A stretch of 64,000 nt of DNA from Rhodamnia argentea (taxonomy: Eukaryota; Streptophyta; Magnoliopsida; Myrtales; Myrtaceae): NCBI RefSeq assembly GCF_020921035.1, contig NC_063150.1, positions 2,728,001 through 2,792,000 on the forward strand. The letters run 5' to 3'. The notes under the pieces are model-generated. The model saw only the letters and a program-made list of their open reading frames with translations, did no database searches and was not told the origin of the DNA. Made by a program: the position numbers and the translations under genes. Every line of letters starts with the position of its first letter. Positions within the stretch are counted from its first letter, which is position 1. Shown piece after piece: positions 24,986 to 38,104 of this stretch.

Positions 24986-27444
24986 ATGAGGATTATTGAT
25001 TTTCACCTGAAGCTCAAGGTAAGCCCATCTCTCTCTCTCTCTCTCTCTCTGGTGACTGCAATTATTTGTTTTTGGTTTAAGAATATGTATTTATGATGCC
25101 TTTAGCCTTTTTATCTGAAAGATCTTCCACACTGTGCAAATTTGGGAAGAAAAAGACCCAAAAAAAGGAGACTTGGTGGATTTGTTCTGCGCAAATTGTC
25201 TGAAGATTAACGTTAAATCAAGTTTCATATCATAAAAAGATGTTCTTTTTAGCAATCCAAATATCCAACTTCCCAAAAGTGAGCAACGATTTTGTGCACG
25301 ACTCTGCTTAGTAAAATGAATTGGACTATTGCCCCCACAGAGCTGAATTGAGTATATTACACTGCGATGAAGAAAGAAACGAGCAAGGAAGCTAGTAAAA
25401 TGCTGAAAATAGCTTGGATAACCAATGCAGGAAAGAGATACATCCATCAAACAGCCAATTTACATTATCAGTTTGATAGGATTCTCCGCTCATCGTAAAT
25501 GTGTGATCAGATGATTTGTCAAAAATTTTTTTTGATGAATCAGGTGTGTCGAATTCGGCGCTTTCTGACTGGAAACTTCAGAAGCAAGAAAAGGAAATTT
25601 CAGGTGGGAAGGAAGCCTGCATGGATGATGCAGCTATCACATGGCCATTTCGTTCACGAAAAAAAGGACGGTTCGGACTCGGACTCAGTCGTCATCCAAA
25701 GGGAGCAAATTCAAGGGCTCGAGCTGTGGCTTTTTGGGGTTTTTGATGCGCAAATAGGAGACAGGGTCGCCAAGTACTTGCAGTCACATTTGTTTGACAA
25801 GAAGCCAAATGAGGTACTCCTACAGAGCAGCTATGTGACTATAGAGAACTAGTTTTTAATTAACTGCCCTTAAAATCTAGCTTTGGAGGTCAACCTGAAG
25901 GTGTGTTTGCAAAATCTATTCACTTATACGTCGGATTTTCGATTCGAATAGCCTTGAACTTTTGTGATATGTCTTACAGATTCTGATTCTCAAGGTTGGT
26001 TTTGCACTAAATGGAAATCTAACTTATGGATAACTTACATTGTTTACCTTTTTCACCTTTTTAAACATTTCTCAAGTCTCCCAATCTAGTAATTCCTCTT
26101 TTTTTGGTCAATTTCACAACCTAGTAATTCAATGGTTGGTCAATTTCACAACCTAGTAATTCAATGATTCTGATTAACATTATCGTTATGTAGTTATCCC
26201 TGCTAAGTATGAAAAGACTCGGTTGCCGTTGCAATGCTAAAGCTTGTTTTATTTCTATCGTGGCAGTCACAGATAGTGAGGAAGACTGAAGAGATGACGA
26301 GAAAAGCGTACCTCAGTGCTCGGGCTAAGATAAGGGTAAGCGAGAAGAAGAAGATGGATGGGGAGGCGCTGATGAAAGCGGGTTCGGCGTCGGTGATGGT
26401 CGTGAATGGAGAAAAGCTCGTGACAGGTAACATGGGTGAGTATAGAGCAGTTGTTTGCAGGAATGGCGTGGCCAAGCAGACCACAAGCAAGCACCAGCAG
26501 TCGCCCAAAAGGCATTGGATTCAAAGATTCATCCCAGGTAAACGGAAGTAATTTATCATTCATCAGGCGAGTCTAAGCCTCACTGTTCATCAAAACGCGA
26601 TCGCCTGGATGCAGTATAATTGTTCGAGGCAATGAGTTCTCACCTAAGTGCTAATAAGAGAGAGACGAGAGATTGCATTTTGGTGAAATTCAGCGGCGGC
26701 TTCTCAGTTCGTGTATCTACGGCTGTTTCCTTGTTTGCTAAGTGTTAACCAGTTTCTGAGGCATATTCAGTATTACACACAATCAGATTGAATCTTGTCT
26801 GTACCAAAAGAACAGTCTTTTGGAGGAGGGTGAGATTACGTCATGAACATGGTTTTGTGTGGTTCGAAGAAAGCACGGAGAGATGCTGTGTGTTTTAACT
26901 CGCGTTCTAATGTTCGATAATTTTCCTTGGTCCATGACCGGGCAACATGATGGGGGCCTCTGTACTCTGTAGGTCGGATGTTGGCATGGAATTCTAGCAG
27001 GGAAGATGCCTCGAATCAGTCTAAAAGCTCCAAGCTCAGGATCGGCGTTGAGAGGATTGACACGAACACCGAATTCGTCATACTGGCAAGCTCCGGCATA
27101 TGGGAGGTAAGTTGCTCGACCGAAATGTCAATTCCCTGAACATTTTCATGTTCTTTATCAGCAACAATTCATGGGATAAGTGTCTACTCTGCATTCCCAT
27201 TTGCTCTACCAAAAGTTATCATTCACAGTTCTGTTAATCATACTCAGTTTATTTCCCCTGTTCTCGCAGGCTTGCTCATATGTCTCTTGTTTTATCTTAG
27301 GTGATGAATAATCAAGAAGCTGTGAATCTGGTCAGGCACATGGAAAGCCCACAAGAAGCATCTGAGTGCCTGGCAAAGGAGGCCCTGGCCAGGATGAGCA
27401 GAGGCAGCATTTCTTGCTTGGTGGTTCGCTTCGAAGACGTGTAG
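24986..27444 (+). CDS. PP2C-like protein 44 homologue, probable pseudophosphatase
   Basis: Exons by GT-AG junctions: 24986-25018, 25544-25813, 26267-26537, 26973-27106 and 27301-27444, giving 283 residues. The product starts MRIIDFHLKLKVCRIRRFL and resembles Arabidopsis putative PP2C-like protein 44 in length and motif order. The PP2C fold landmarks are recognisable but metal-binding residues are missing: FGVFDAQIGD where active enzymes have FGVFDGHGG, NMGEYRAVVC for the NxGDSRAV block, and VILASSGIWE where the family has LASDGLWD. It is therefore probably not an active Mn/Mg phosphatase and may act by binding. The SDSDSVVIQREQ stretch is acidic and serine-rich. A CT microsatellite occupies the start of intron 1. 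Confidence 0.9.
25030..25051 (+). repeat. (CT)n microsatellite in PP2C-like intron 1
   Basis: Eleven CT units just after the first exon's splice donor. Such tracts near plant 5' ends may affect splicing or transcription; no function is shown by the sequence. Confidence 0.9.
26086..26169. repeat. Short duplications in PP2C-like intron 2
   Basis: CTAGTAATTC occurs at 26086-26095 and 26121-26130 around a T-rich insert containing GGTCAATTTC, followed by a 32-bp tandem duplication (GGTCAATTTCACAACC at 26106 and again at 26138). Confidence 0.7.
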
Positions 27445-28987
27445 AATTTGTCAAAGTCCTAGTTGAAGATGATTTTGAGTTTGTGATGAAACTTCTCTGA
27501 CGATGTGAGAAGCAATCTTGTTTCAGAGTTAATTTTTCCGGGCCGATTATTGCTTCGAACTCTACCATCTTGTAGATACAGATGGAAGGCAAAAAGGTGA
27601 TAATGCTCGGCTCAACGCAGCTACGGTACAAAATGGTTTTGATATGAGTAATGAGGCATCGTTTCATTTAGATTAAGCAATCAAAAGGCTCAAAAACGAG
27701 AAGCACGGACGTGAGAATTCATCAGCATATTGTGTAAACCATTTTCATGCCCAGATAAGCTTTCTGATATACATCTGGTTCTTTCGACTGATATCGGCTT
27801 CTAACAATGGATGCCACCACTTCCCCTAAATGAGATTCAACCGTTCATGAGAATTCAATCACACGTCCAAACTAATTAAGGTTGTGCCAAATAATGCAGA
27901 ACGGATTCGGTAATGTGATCGATCTGATGCTGAAGTTGAGTAGTAGATGGCCAATGGCCTTCGTTTACCATATTTTGTGTTTCGGTCTTCTAATGCTCCT
28001 ATCTCTCACAAGGTGCATGGGCTTATCTTCATGAATGTTTATTCCAGTGTTCGATAGCTACTTTATCTACTTCACATGCTATGGAAGGAGTTCACAGCGC
28101 AAATGCATGTGGGAAAGCCAATAGAATATACAATTAATGACGAACATTAGAAGATTGAGAAAGGGAAACTTTTTAAAAAAGGATCAGACCAGGGGCGAGC
28201 AACCCAGGCCAGATCCGACCTGGGGTCAATGAACCTCAATTAGGCATCGCCTGCAACCACAGTGAGGCAATTCCCAGAGGTCGTGACCCCAGCAACTTAC
28301 GGTGGGGTCATGCAATCTCCGGCATCCCCTAGCAACAGGACCTAGGCATATCTGGCCCAGATTGCATTGCCCCCTGCCAAATCTGGGGTGGGCGAACACA
28401 GCCAGGCAACACCAGGATCAAGCGGCCTCGGCGATCGGCCACTGGGGCCAGACATCCCCTGGCCAATTCGCACAACCCTAGGCCAGATCTGGCATCAATT
28501 TATCTTCATATTATGTTGTTGGTTTTGTTGTCCATGTTCATTCTTTCTTCCTTTCAATTGGAATATAGACCTTTCTCATGTACTCATCTCGCTTTTTTGC
28601 TTGTTTACTTTGTATACCAGATCAGACCGTTAACGGTGCATAGCCTTTCAGATCCATTACTTTCTATGGTGAAGGAGTTTGAAACTTCCAGACCATAAAT
28701 TTCTTCACGGTCACGACTATTCATAATGACTAAGTTAAAAGATTTGAATATAATACCTCAAACTGAATCAGTAACATATATATTGAAAACTTTAGATCCC
28801 TAACCTGCCTGAAAGATGCCCACGCATGAAAACGACCAAACATACATCCATGAAAAGACACCTGGTCAACTATATCCATTTCAGAAAAGAAAACAGTCAA
28901 GTGAATCACACAAATGTAAGACCTCACAAGTGATGCTACAGATGTGAAGACGAATACACTGCTTCCTCACCTTCAAACATGATCTTC
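27445..28987. other. Converging 3' flanks and GC-rich island
   Basis: The PP2C-like and CIP7-like genes converge here. The ends should be their 3' UTRs. Between about 28170 and 28500 is a GC-rich segment with repeated words (GGCCAGATC, CCAGATCTGG, TGGCCCAGATT) but no long frame. It looks like the core of a nonautonomous element similar in style to those at 60720 and 61470. Confidence 0.45.
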
Positions 28988-31900
28988 TTATGTTGTAACC
29001 TTCTTTTCACTGTTCTTGCTACGGAACGGTGAGAGTAAGGAGAAAGGACGAGAAGCTGTAGACCAACCGATAGAATTCTCGATATCAGCACAATTGAATC
29101 TCCTTCAAGAAACAAGATATATAACTGAAGTTCGTCGATGGACATGCTTACATTTTTTTGGAGTGGTCACTGCAGTAGGTGTTTCATCTTGCGAAATGAG
29201 ATTCTTCAGCGTAGAGGCTGACCAGGGCAAAGAAAAGCGCAGAAACAGACAGTAAGCTTCAAAGAATCATACTAAATGCTTACTACTCTTCCGCTAAAAA
29301 GTACTGATTCCAGATTAGCGACTCTACCAAGCAAATCTTGAAAATTAGCTAGTGCTACAGCAACTCTCCTACAAACTAATCTATAAAAGCCAAAACATTA
29401 GCTTCTAGCTAGGTCAGTGAAAGCTGGAACTCCAGCTCATTCAGTTGATGCGATAGTGGCAGCCAGCAAGCTCATTATCTGTTAGAACTGTGATCAGGAT
29501 GACTCAGATTATGGCCTTATTCAAGCAATGCCCGACAAAACCAGGATACAATTGTTCATTATTTTTAGTCCAGAGTAATTTCGACCAAAGTCAGCTTAGG
29601 ACACACTCCATCCAACAGTCTCAGAGAAGTTGCTCGCTAAAGAATGTTCATTTGCCTTTTCTTGACCAAAGTCAGCTTAGGACACTCCATCCAACAGTCT
29701 CAGAGAAGTTGCTTACTAAAGAATGTTCATTTGCCGTTTCTTTCCCATCAGTGTGCCAATATTGGCTTTATGTTTCTTTAGCCAATCCAGTAGGCAAATA
29801 TGAAACAAAACTGACAGTTGTTATAATCACAGACCAGCAATTCAAGTCCTAGAAAATATGCTATATTCACAATTTGGCTACATAAAGAGGCACACAAGAT
29901 GACTTCAATTATATGAATAATGCCCATTCAGTACTGATAAAAGTTACCTTCGATGGACGGAGCCGAATGTGTTGCATGATCATCTGCATCAGATTCACTT
30001 ACACTGCCATTATCAGCTTCATTAACACCACTTGTAGTTGAACTACTACCTTTCCTACCAAATTTCAATAGCCGTCTAAACCCTTTGGTTGATTCCTTAG
30101 ATTGTTTGTCCACTGTCTCAGGCATCTTCTCTATTTTGAGGTTCTCTGTATCAGAAATAGGGAGTTTAATACTCTCTGGACAGACAGTCTTAAATTCGTA
30201 GGATGTTGTGAGTGCCTTGCCGTATTCCGTGTTTTCCATACACGAATCTTCCAGAGAAGACACCCGAGCATACGGGGCATGATATGTTTTGTCAGCAGTA
30301 CTGAGGCTCAAAAACTTTACCGATGCCTCTCCATTGCATGTTGTGACCTGAAAAGAGAAATGGAAAAGGATATTCCAATTTATTTGTCCGAAAAAAAGAG
30401 CATCTTTGATGATCTTCACTTTCGTCACCATGGCAAGTATGTGATCACATCCACGGCCAGCACATGGAAATCCTAATAATTTTTTCACCAAATAATTACC
30501 TTAAGGTTACTGATTTCCTCGTGCACTTCAGTGTTCTTCTGATTAGGTCCATTGGTGTTGGGTAATGCAGTTGGACGATGTAAAGCAATATCATTTGTTA
30601 CAATCTCTGGCTTGTCTCCTAATTTACCAATATTGCTATCTTCTTTAAGCAACTGAACTTTTTCTTGCGAACCTTGCAACATGGTAGCAGCAGGCTTCTC
30701 AGGTTCCAGCATAACGAGAGTCTTCTCAATAACAGGGTTGTCATCGCCGTCACTCTGATGTGAAAGAGGGTCATCGCCATTGTTTAGTTCAGAACCTCTA
30801 GAAGACATTGATTTGTTCTTGTTTGTTGCCTGAGCCCCTGCATCTTTTGGGGCTGATTTGCTTGCACAATTATCAGCCAATTTGGGTGTTCTTATTCTCA
30901 ATTCTGGAAGAGTAGCAGCCTTGCTTCTATCAAGACTTATGATCGCAGATATGTTTTTGCTGTCAGTTCCATCAGACACCTTTTGTCTCGTAACTTCTGT
31001 GTTTCGCAGGTTCACTGAAGAAACATTGTGGCTGCTGGTCATTCTAGGCTCTGACAGTCTTCTGATTCTGGCCATGGAAACCTTCGTCTCTGGTGTGACA
31101 CTGCCATTCTCTTTTATTTCTTCAGGAAACGATGGAACTGAGCGACTTGGCCTATTCCCAGAAGAGGTATTGGCTGCAATCGATCTGGTTGTTTTCGAAG
31201 TTTTCTGAGATTCACTGGAACCGACAGAGAAAGTCCTGAAAGAGGACCTCTGTAGAGGAGAGGAAGAACCTGGTTCTGCATCACTGAACTTTGACCCTTT
31301 ATGAGAGCCTGGGGAAAGTTTTGTTGGTAGTCGTTTTCTCGTTTGCTGTGACGGAAGAGCAGGCTGAGCAGGAATAGAACTGCCCCTCGCAGCAATCCTC
31401 TTTTGTCTTTCTAGCTTCAAAGCCTCCAGCCTTTTTCTTTGTTCCTCCTCCTGATTAAGACTCGGAAGAACCAAAAAAACATCAGTTTTATTAAAACACA
31501 CCTGAAATGATGGTTTCCAGGTCGTGCCCAAGGATAGAGGGCACACAGGAACTAGAGTGAGAACAACGGGCAAGTGGACATGCTTATTTTTGTTTTTGTT
31601 TTTCTTTTCACGCCTAATTAATAATTAAATTGCAGTGAAGTGTCGAAAATAATTAAGTACCTTTTCCTTCTTCATTTTCTGCAAATCAGCTTTATAGGAT
31701 CTTAGCCTTTCGGCACGTGCTCTTGCTTCCTCCAAGGGACTTAATTTTGAAGGCTTCCCTTTTCTTATCGGTCCAACATTCTTCTTCTTGTCAAATGCAT
31801 CTCGGGTATGTTTAGAATTCTGGTCCTTACCTGGCTTCTTAGAGGCCTGCTTACCTTCTTCCTTCTCACTCTTGTCCTGGCTAGTATTTTCTCGTTTCTG

Positions 31901-34900
31901 AGCCTGCATCTCATAATCTAGAGCGGGGTCATAACCAATCGATGCTCTCTCTGTCCCACGTTCTGGCATCAAGCTCATATAGTCAGGCTCATAATTAGGC
32001 TCGGATGCATTTACTGTCCTCTGGCTGGTAAATGGGAATTCAGAATCGATGTCTAAAGCCTTTCGTTCAGCGTCTTCAATCCCACTAACAGGAATCAGTC
32101 TTAAAGGAACGATGTGGGAATCATCATGCACATTGCTCGGCCACTTTGTATTTGAATTATGGGTTGTATTCTCATCTTCAGCTAAATCAGAGGGACAAAC
32201 AACATTTATGTTTTCCCCTCTGTGGATCATGAAATCATCATTTTCGGTCCTCCTATAAGCAACCCTTCTGCCACTCACTTCTGTGTACTGTACATCTAAA
32301 TGGCCATCAAGAGACATTCTACCATCACTCCCTTTACTGACCCCTGTAGACATCATTGCTCCATCAGCAGATGCTCTAGTAATGAAGTTTGCTTTTCCAC
32401 TCATTTTTTGCATATTCGCCAAGCTCCCCCTTTGAGATTGATCCATGTATCGTTCTCCAAGAGCTAAAGGATCATCATTCCTCATATTCTGCCTCCTTCT
32501 TGACCTAACTTCCTTTTCCATTGAAAACATACCGTTATCAGCAGCACGTTTTTCTTCATCATTGTCTCTCAACAAGAAACTCTGGAATGCTTGCCAGTGT
32601 GCACCATCAGTTTCATTCCCGTTAACTGCTTCATTGTTATCAGATGAAATCGACTTGTTTATAGAGCTTCCATCCTTGTCTTTTCCTTTTGAGGACCGCT
32701 TCGGGTTCTGGCTAAGCTCCATTTCCCCATTGTCCTCTTCACTTTCGGAATCAGACACAGAATGTGACTCACCATTGGAAGAGTTCCGTCTCTTCGGAGT
32801 GATGTAATTGATGTTCCGAATTACAACCATGCCTGCCTGCTTCTTACTTGATCGACCAGTCTTCTTTCGGAGTGCCAAATCTTCCTTCTCTGACTCAAAT
32901 GGTTCTGGAGATTTAGTTTTCGAGCAGTCCTCCTCTGAAGCTTCTGATTCAGAATACAATTCACCACTCTCAACAGAATGCCTTCTGTGACGTGTTTTTC
33001 GATCATTACTTGATCGAGGATCCTGAACTGGTGCATAAGCTGGTTGGAAAAAGGGGCCGTTTGCCGGATAGCTCTGATAGTAAGGCATGGGCTGCACCGG
33101 ATATGGTTGATATACAGGTGGTGCGCCAGGTGGAGAATGCATTGCCCATGGTGGGAACATAGCATTTGGAAAATGAGCTGGGAAATAGTCATGGCCGCCG
33201 TGAGGTGCTTGGTGATTTATTGGAGGCTTCTCAGCTGGCATGAGTAATTTTCTCAGTTTAAATAAACGTGTAACACAAAATTTAGTCAGTAGAACAGAAA
33301 CAAATAATAGGACAAAGAGCAAAACCATGGAACAAGATTTATTGATCATTTTTCAACAGGAAAAATTGATTCTGTCAATCCCTATTGGGCAGCAGAAGCT
33401 GTATAAATGACTGACATGCTATAATCAGTACCTACATGTAGATCGACTTATAGTATCATATCCGCAATTCGTCTTGCAGAATTGGAATTTGCTTTTCCAT
33501 GGGTTTCCAAGCCTATTGTCCTACTGAATCAAGTATCCAAGATTACTTTCCTAATCGTACAGTCCTTGTTGCTCTTGTTAATCTTCTCAGCAGTTACAGG
33601 GACTGCACTAAATCCACAACCAACTACTCTTTCGTATTGAAGCATTATAACAACCAAGGACAATGCTAACATTTTTACATGCTGAGCCAATTACCTCCAC
33701 TTGGAGAAGTACTTGGATGACCATTAAATTCTGATGCTGGTGCATTGCGAGATTCAGACCATGCCTCCTTCTGCTTGTTGGAGATATCAGATAGCATAAT
33801 ACCCGATGCACTCATGGCAGCAAAATCTGATTGGCTGGACAATGCCTCGGCTGCTTCTATTTCAAGCCATTGACCACTCTCATGTTTTCTCTTCCACAGC
33901 TCTATGAATTTTGTGCATGCATCCCTGTTGCAAAATTGAAATGGAACTTAACTATCTATAAATTTCTATACCATCCTTCTCTATTCACCTCTTTATGAAT
34001 AGTCACCAAAATTGTTATAGTGCTCCAAACACACCGCCCCCGACCGCCCCTCCCCTTCTCCACACAGAAAATATCTTTCCTGATTTTTGGACCCAACTAT
34101 TTGTACTAAATTTTAGGGAAGACAGCAAAATACACAACAGATTGGATACTACCTAACCTGACTACTGTGACAATCTTGAGCTGCATATAGATAATACAAC
34201 ATGCTAGTCGATGTACTGTACGGATCGCATACTTATTCTGTCCATATCACGTGTCCTGTAGCTAATAGTGTTCTTGATACATTCAATTGAGTGCAGCATC
34301 AGATGGGCAAAAGAAATAAGGGCTTACATCAGTCGAGAGGCTCCAAAGCGTTCAGCAAAGGACATCAATGTTTGCAAATTATCAATTTCAAAACCAGCAG
34401 CAACAGCTCGGGCAAAGGCCATTCCTTGCTCCTTCTGAAGGACACTTTTTCGTGTCTCCAAGACTTTCAGAAGCTGAACTCTAAATAAACAATGTAATTA
34501 GAGCACGACTGAAGCCAACGCTACTAAACTACAATGGGTTATCAATCAACCCCACAGAAGAGAGACATGGCAATTAGTTATGTCCTTCTGAAAATTCACC
34601 CAAGAAGGCACTCTTCTCACTCAAAGGTCATTAATCTCTTCCATGAGCAATGTTTGCCTTTCAGAAATTTATGAACAAAAAGAGAGCTTCAAGTAAATTA
34701 ATCTATTGATGATGCTCCTTCGATTAAATTAATCTATTGATGATGCTCCTTCTAATTCAGTAATTTGTCTTCTACCATCTCAGATGAATAGGGTTCTAAG
34801 ATCCAGGCATTTTTTCTTAGGCTAAAATGCTAACATGTGCTTTCAAATAGAACAGAGAGATGAAATGGCAATAAAAATGTAAATATTGAAGCCTCCAGAA

Positions 34901-37544
34901 AAGCTATTTGTCCTTAATGTGAATTAGCAAAACAATTTCATGTCCCTATGTTACATGAAATAGTACTTACTTTGAATTTCCTTCTTGTGAGGTGGATCCA
35001 CTTGCTTTAGAAGGCTGTGCACTAGGCTGACAAACATAACATAAACAAAAATTAAGCAAACCTATGGAATGGGAACTATAAGACATGAAATGAACCAAAA
35101 ATAACAGTTCCCTCACTGTGTAAATAACAAGAGCTTTATCCTCGTTACCCTCAAGCAAGGGATTGCCGCCTGCAATAAGATAGTGATCATTACACTGTAT
35201 AAGTCAGAGCAATCATCAGAAATTGTTCTACTACATTCAGAATCCACATCACAGTATAAAGGAACACAAACGACAACAGATGAGCGAAACACAATAGCAC
35301 CATAGACAAAAAAAAAAAAAAAAAAAAGGAAAAATTAGACATGCAGACGGCTCAAATGTCAAACAAACTCCCAACCTTTTCCCCCACAAAGAAACAAGCA
35401 AACAGAAAAAAATGTTTTACACGAACGCAAAGTGATAACCCTCACATACACACTTAAGGTACCTTCCACAGACTCTGCAGGTTTCCCTCCATGGTCTTCC
35501 ACCTGGTGCATGGAAAATAACCACATAAATTTGTTTTGTTGGATTAAGGATCTCAAACATTGATCAAGGTAACTTACACTATGTAATCCTCCATCATTGT
35601 TACTTTGAATCACAATTGCCTCCTCAATTTGCAGGATCTCAGATTCTAGAGTATATACTCTTTCCAGGATTTCAGGTGTGCTCACAAACCGTACAAACCT
35701 GAAGAAGTTTAGCATCTTTTAACATGCATCGTATTAATCATGTGATTTGAAATTTTTGTTCTCCAATCAGCTTCACTAGTCAACAACCTTTCTGGCTCAA
35801 ATGCAAAACAGATGCTAAAGTAGTCGCACAAATTATCTTCTTCAAGAATCAGGGTTTAGAAGACATAGATCCAGAGAGCAGTTCCATTTACAGAATGGTA
35901 GAAGCCTAGGCCGTAATTCTCCCATATTGAGTCACATGTGAAGAATGAAATAGCCTACTGCCACTTGTGAGGTATAGCTTTCTGTAGGTACCCTTGTTTG
36001 TCACCTTTTCCAAAATTATGCCATGTCTTAAAGTTACAGGAAAACTTGCAAAAGATATTCCGTTAAGTCATTCAGTCAACATTCTTGGGAGTTACTTACA
36101 TGCTTGTGACTGTAATGAGCATCAAACTGCTCAGCCATCTATTCTATACAGAAATACACTCAAACTTTCGATATATTGGTGCAAACAGATAACAATGCAT
36201 ATCACAGCAGAGCACAAACCTTTCCACTGTTCCCTTGGTGAACCATGCTGCATCACTGCCGGGCTCCGGCTCAAGAATAATTGAGTAACCCCCTCTAGCC
36301 ATCTGTTCTTGTGCAGCCTTCAGATGGGCAAGGAAAGGGTTAAGCAAACCAGAAGCCAGTTTCACATTCTTCCCATTTGCTACTATAACCAAGTCGCACC
36401 TGCAAATGCAGTAAACATCCCACGCCTAAGTCAGTCGACCCTCAAAAGCACAAAAGCAAGTAAGTTATTCATTGCACAAGATAAGAACAAAAGTGACATT
36501 GCTCATTTGCGCACTTCTAAAGATGATATATTCAACCAATTCATGCCGCTTGTCACAAGTCCAATAAAAGAAACCCAGATTTCCAGAGAAAACAATGGTA
36601 CACTCAACTCCAAGATGATATCAGAAACTTTTAGTCTCAAAATAGACCCTTCACACTACTCATTCACACATTTATGGGATTCCCACCTTTATATGTGGTG
36701 GTCTTCAACAATTATTTCTATTTCACATATCAGGTTGGCCTGCGCCAGGCTTTCACTGTTCTACAGCCAGTGCGTGGGGACACCACCACAAGGATAAGAG
36801 TTGGTGAATGCAAACACAAAGAACCGTAAAAAAGAGGCTTAGCAATCATGTTGCCGCCCTAATACCCGCGCTTGAACTAGGGGTCAAGGAATGAAAGAAA
36901 CAGAGTAACATGGAGTAAAGTTCCAGACTGAGAGAAATAAGTGTCGTGGTTTGCCGGTTTCACTGAAGATTCCTTGGATGCCGGCTTTCGGGTGTTCGAT
37001 CAGTGCAGTGGAGGGGGAAACTACTAACTCCTCGTTGTAGCTCCGTACCATGTCAGAAAGTCCACTTCAGACTCATTCAACCGTCCGCAAAGCACATTAT
37101 TCACCACTACAACATCTATGTTTAAAAAATTGCGCGAGGTATGCGGGTCAACATGCATCATAAGGACAAAAGAACTCGATCCCAGAATGATCAGACACTA
37201 GAAGGATTCTCGGTGGAAAAATTCTTCATGCAACAGAAAAATCTCGTCCAATTGTCAACAATTAACAAGAGCTACAATAGATCCAGACTTCACATACTAA
37301 AAGATAATCCTGTATTGACTCTTGCATATGCCTTTTGTCTCCATTTTTAGAACGACGAGCGACCCATTAACTGAGGATACATTGCAATAATCACTAGCAA
37401 CATCTTCGACGATCGAGTAAGCAGACTCAAAACTAGCCAAACAAGCAGTAGCTGGATGCGAGAGAGACGAATTGAGGGAAAGAACCTGGTTCGAGTAGGC
37501 GTCAGCTGAAAAACAGCCGAATCTAGCCGAGTCGAAGGCTTCAT
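28988..37544 (-). CDS. CIP7: COP1-interacting protein 7-like protein
   Basis: Related to Arabidopsis CIP7, a nuclear protein that binds the light-signalling repressor COP1 and promotes light-induced genes. Thirteen exons by GT-AG and phase: 37544-37486, 36399-36220, 35698-35578, 35502-35463, 35169-35117, 35026-34971, 34480-34328, 33924-33695, 33234-31661, 31450-30500, 30347-29948, 29217-29152 and 29055-28988, giving 1316 residues. The N-terminal module ([48 protein letters not shown]) is the family signature. Then come a Pro/Tyr-rich stretch ([14 protein letters not shown]), a long Ser/charged region, a basic coiled coil at about residues 790-845 ([20 protein letters not shown]) and the conserved C-terminal [13 protein letters not shown] and [12 protein letters not shown] motifs. 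The last two exons are short, so their junctions are the least sure. A partial relic copy lies at 17932-19290. Confidence 0.9.
29583..29742. repeat. 81-bp tandem duplication in CIP7-like intron 11
   Basis: The unit starting GACCAAAGTCAGCTTAGGAC at 29583 repeats at 29664. The second copy lacks one AC dinucleotide and has three or four substitutions. It lies entirely within the intron between exons 11 and 12. Confidence 0.9.
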
Positions 37545-38104
37545 TGAAGAACCAAAGATTGCAAATTGAACAGAGCTTCGAGCTGCGAGTGACGGTGAAA
37601 GTGACCTTTATCTCTCACTGATCTCCCAAAAAGATCAGAAATGCAACATCAATCAGAAGAAAAAGGATCGACCCAGAATCGGAAAGCGAAGCGGAGTTGC
37701 TAAAAGAAGAAGACTAGCAAGCTGTACCCCCGTCGACCCGCTTTTCTTTGCCGTTGCAAGTGCGAGTGTTCTCACAGGCACAGAAAAGCGGAGGGAGAGT
37801 GGTTTTAGAGAGAGAGAAAAGGTGGGTTTTTAGAGAGAGAAAAGGTGGGTTTTTAGAGAGAGAGAGACACACACAGCGACACAGAGGATCCGAGACGGGG
37901 TTCTGCTTTACTTTGGATACCAACAAAGTGAGAGAGAGAGAGAGAGAGTGGTGCGTAATGGCCGTCATTTTCTTGTTTATCGTCGGAATAACGTCGCCGA
38001 GGTTGTCTAAATCTTAGCCGAACGTGAAAGAGAGCGGCCGTAACAGTCGCTATTTTCTTGTTTAGCATTGGACTAACGACAACGACGTTGTCTAAATTTT
38101 AGCC
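37545..38104. promoter_or_regulatory. CIP7-like 5' leader and promoter region
   Basis: Upstream of the minus-strand CIP7-like start. It holds a short tandem duplication (AAAGGTGGGTTTTTAGAGAG at 37818 and again about 22 bases later) and an AG microsatellite at 37930-37948. On the transcribed strand these are CT-rich, as is common for plant 5' UTRs. No clear TATA box is assigned. Confidence 0.5.

Noticed and set aside
31625-33349. ORF start at 33349 as a separate gene
   Set aside because: The reading frame upstream of 33234 is intron. The exon joins in phase to exon 8 of the CIP7-like gene.
35307-35328. Long poly(A) in a CIP7-like intron
   Set aside because: No conserved octamer before it and no target duplication; a plain homopolymer.
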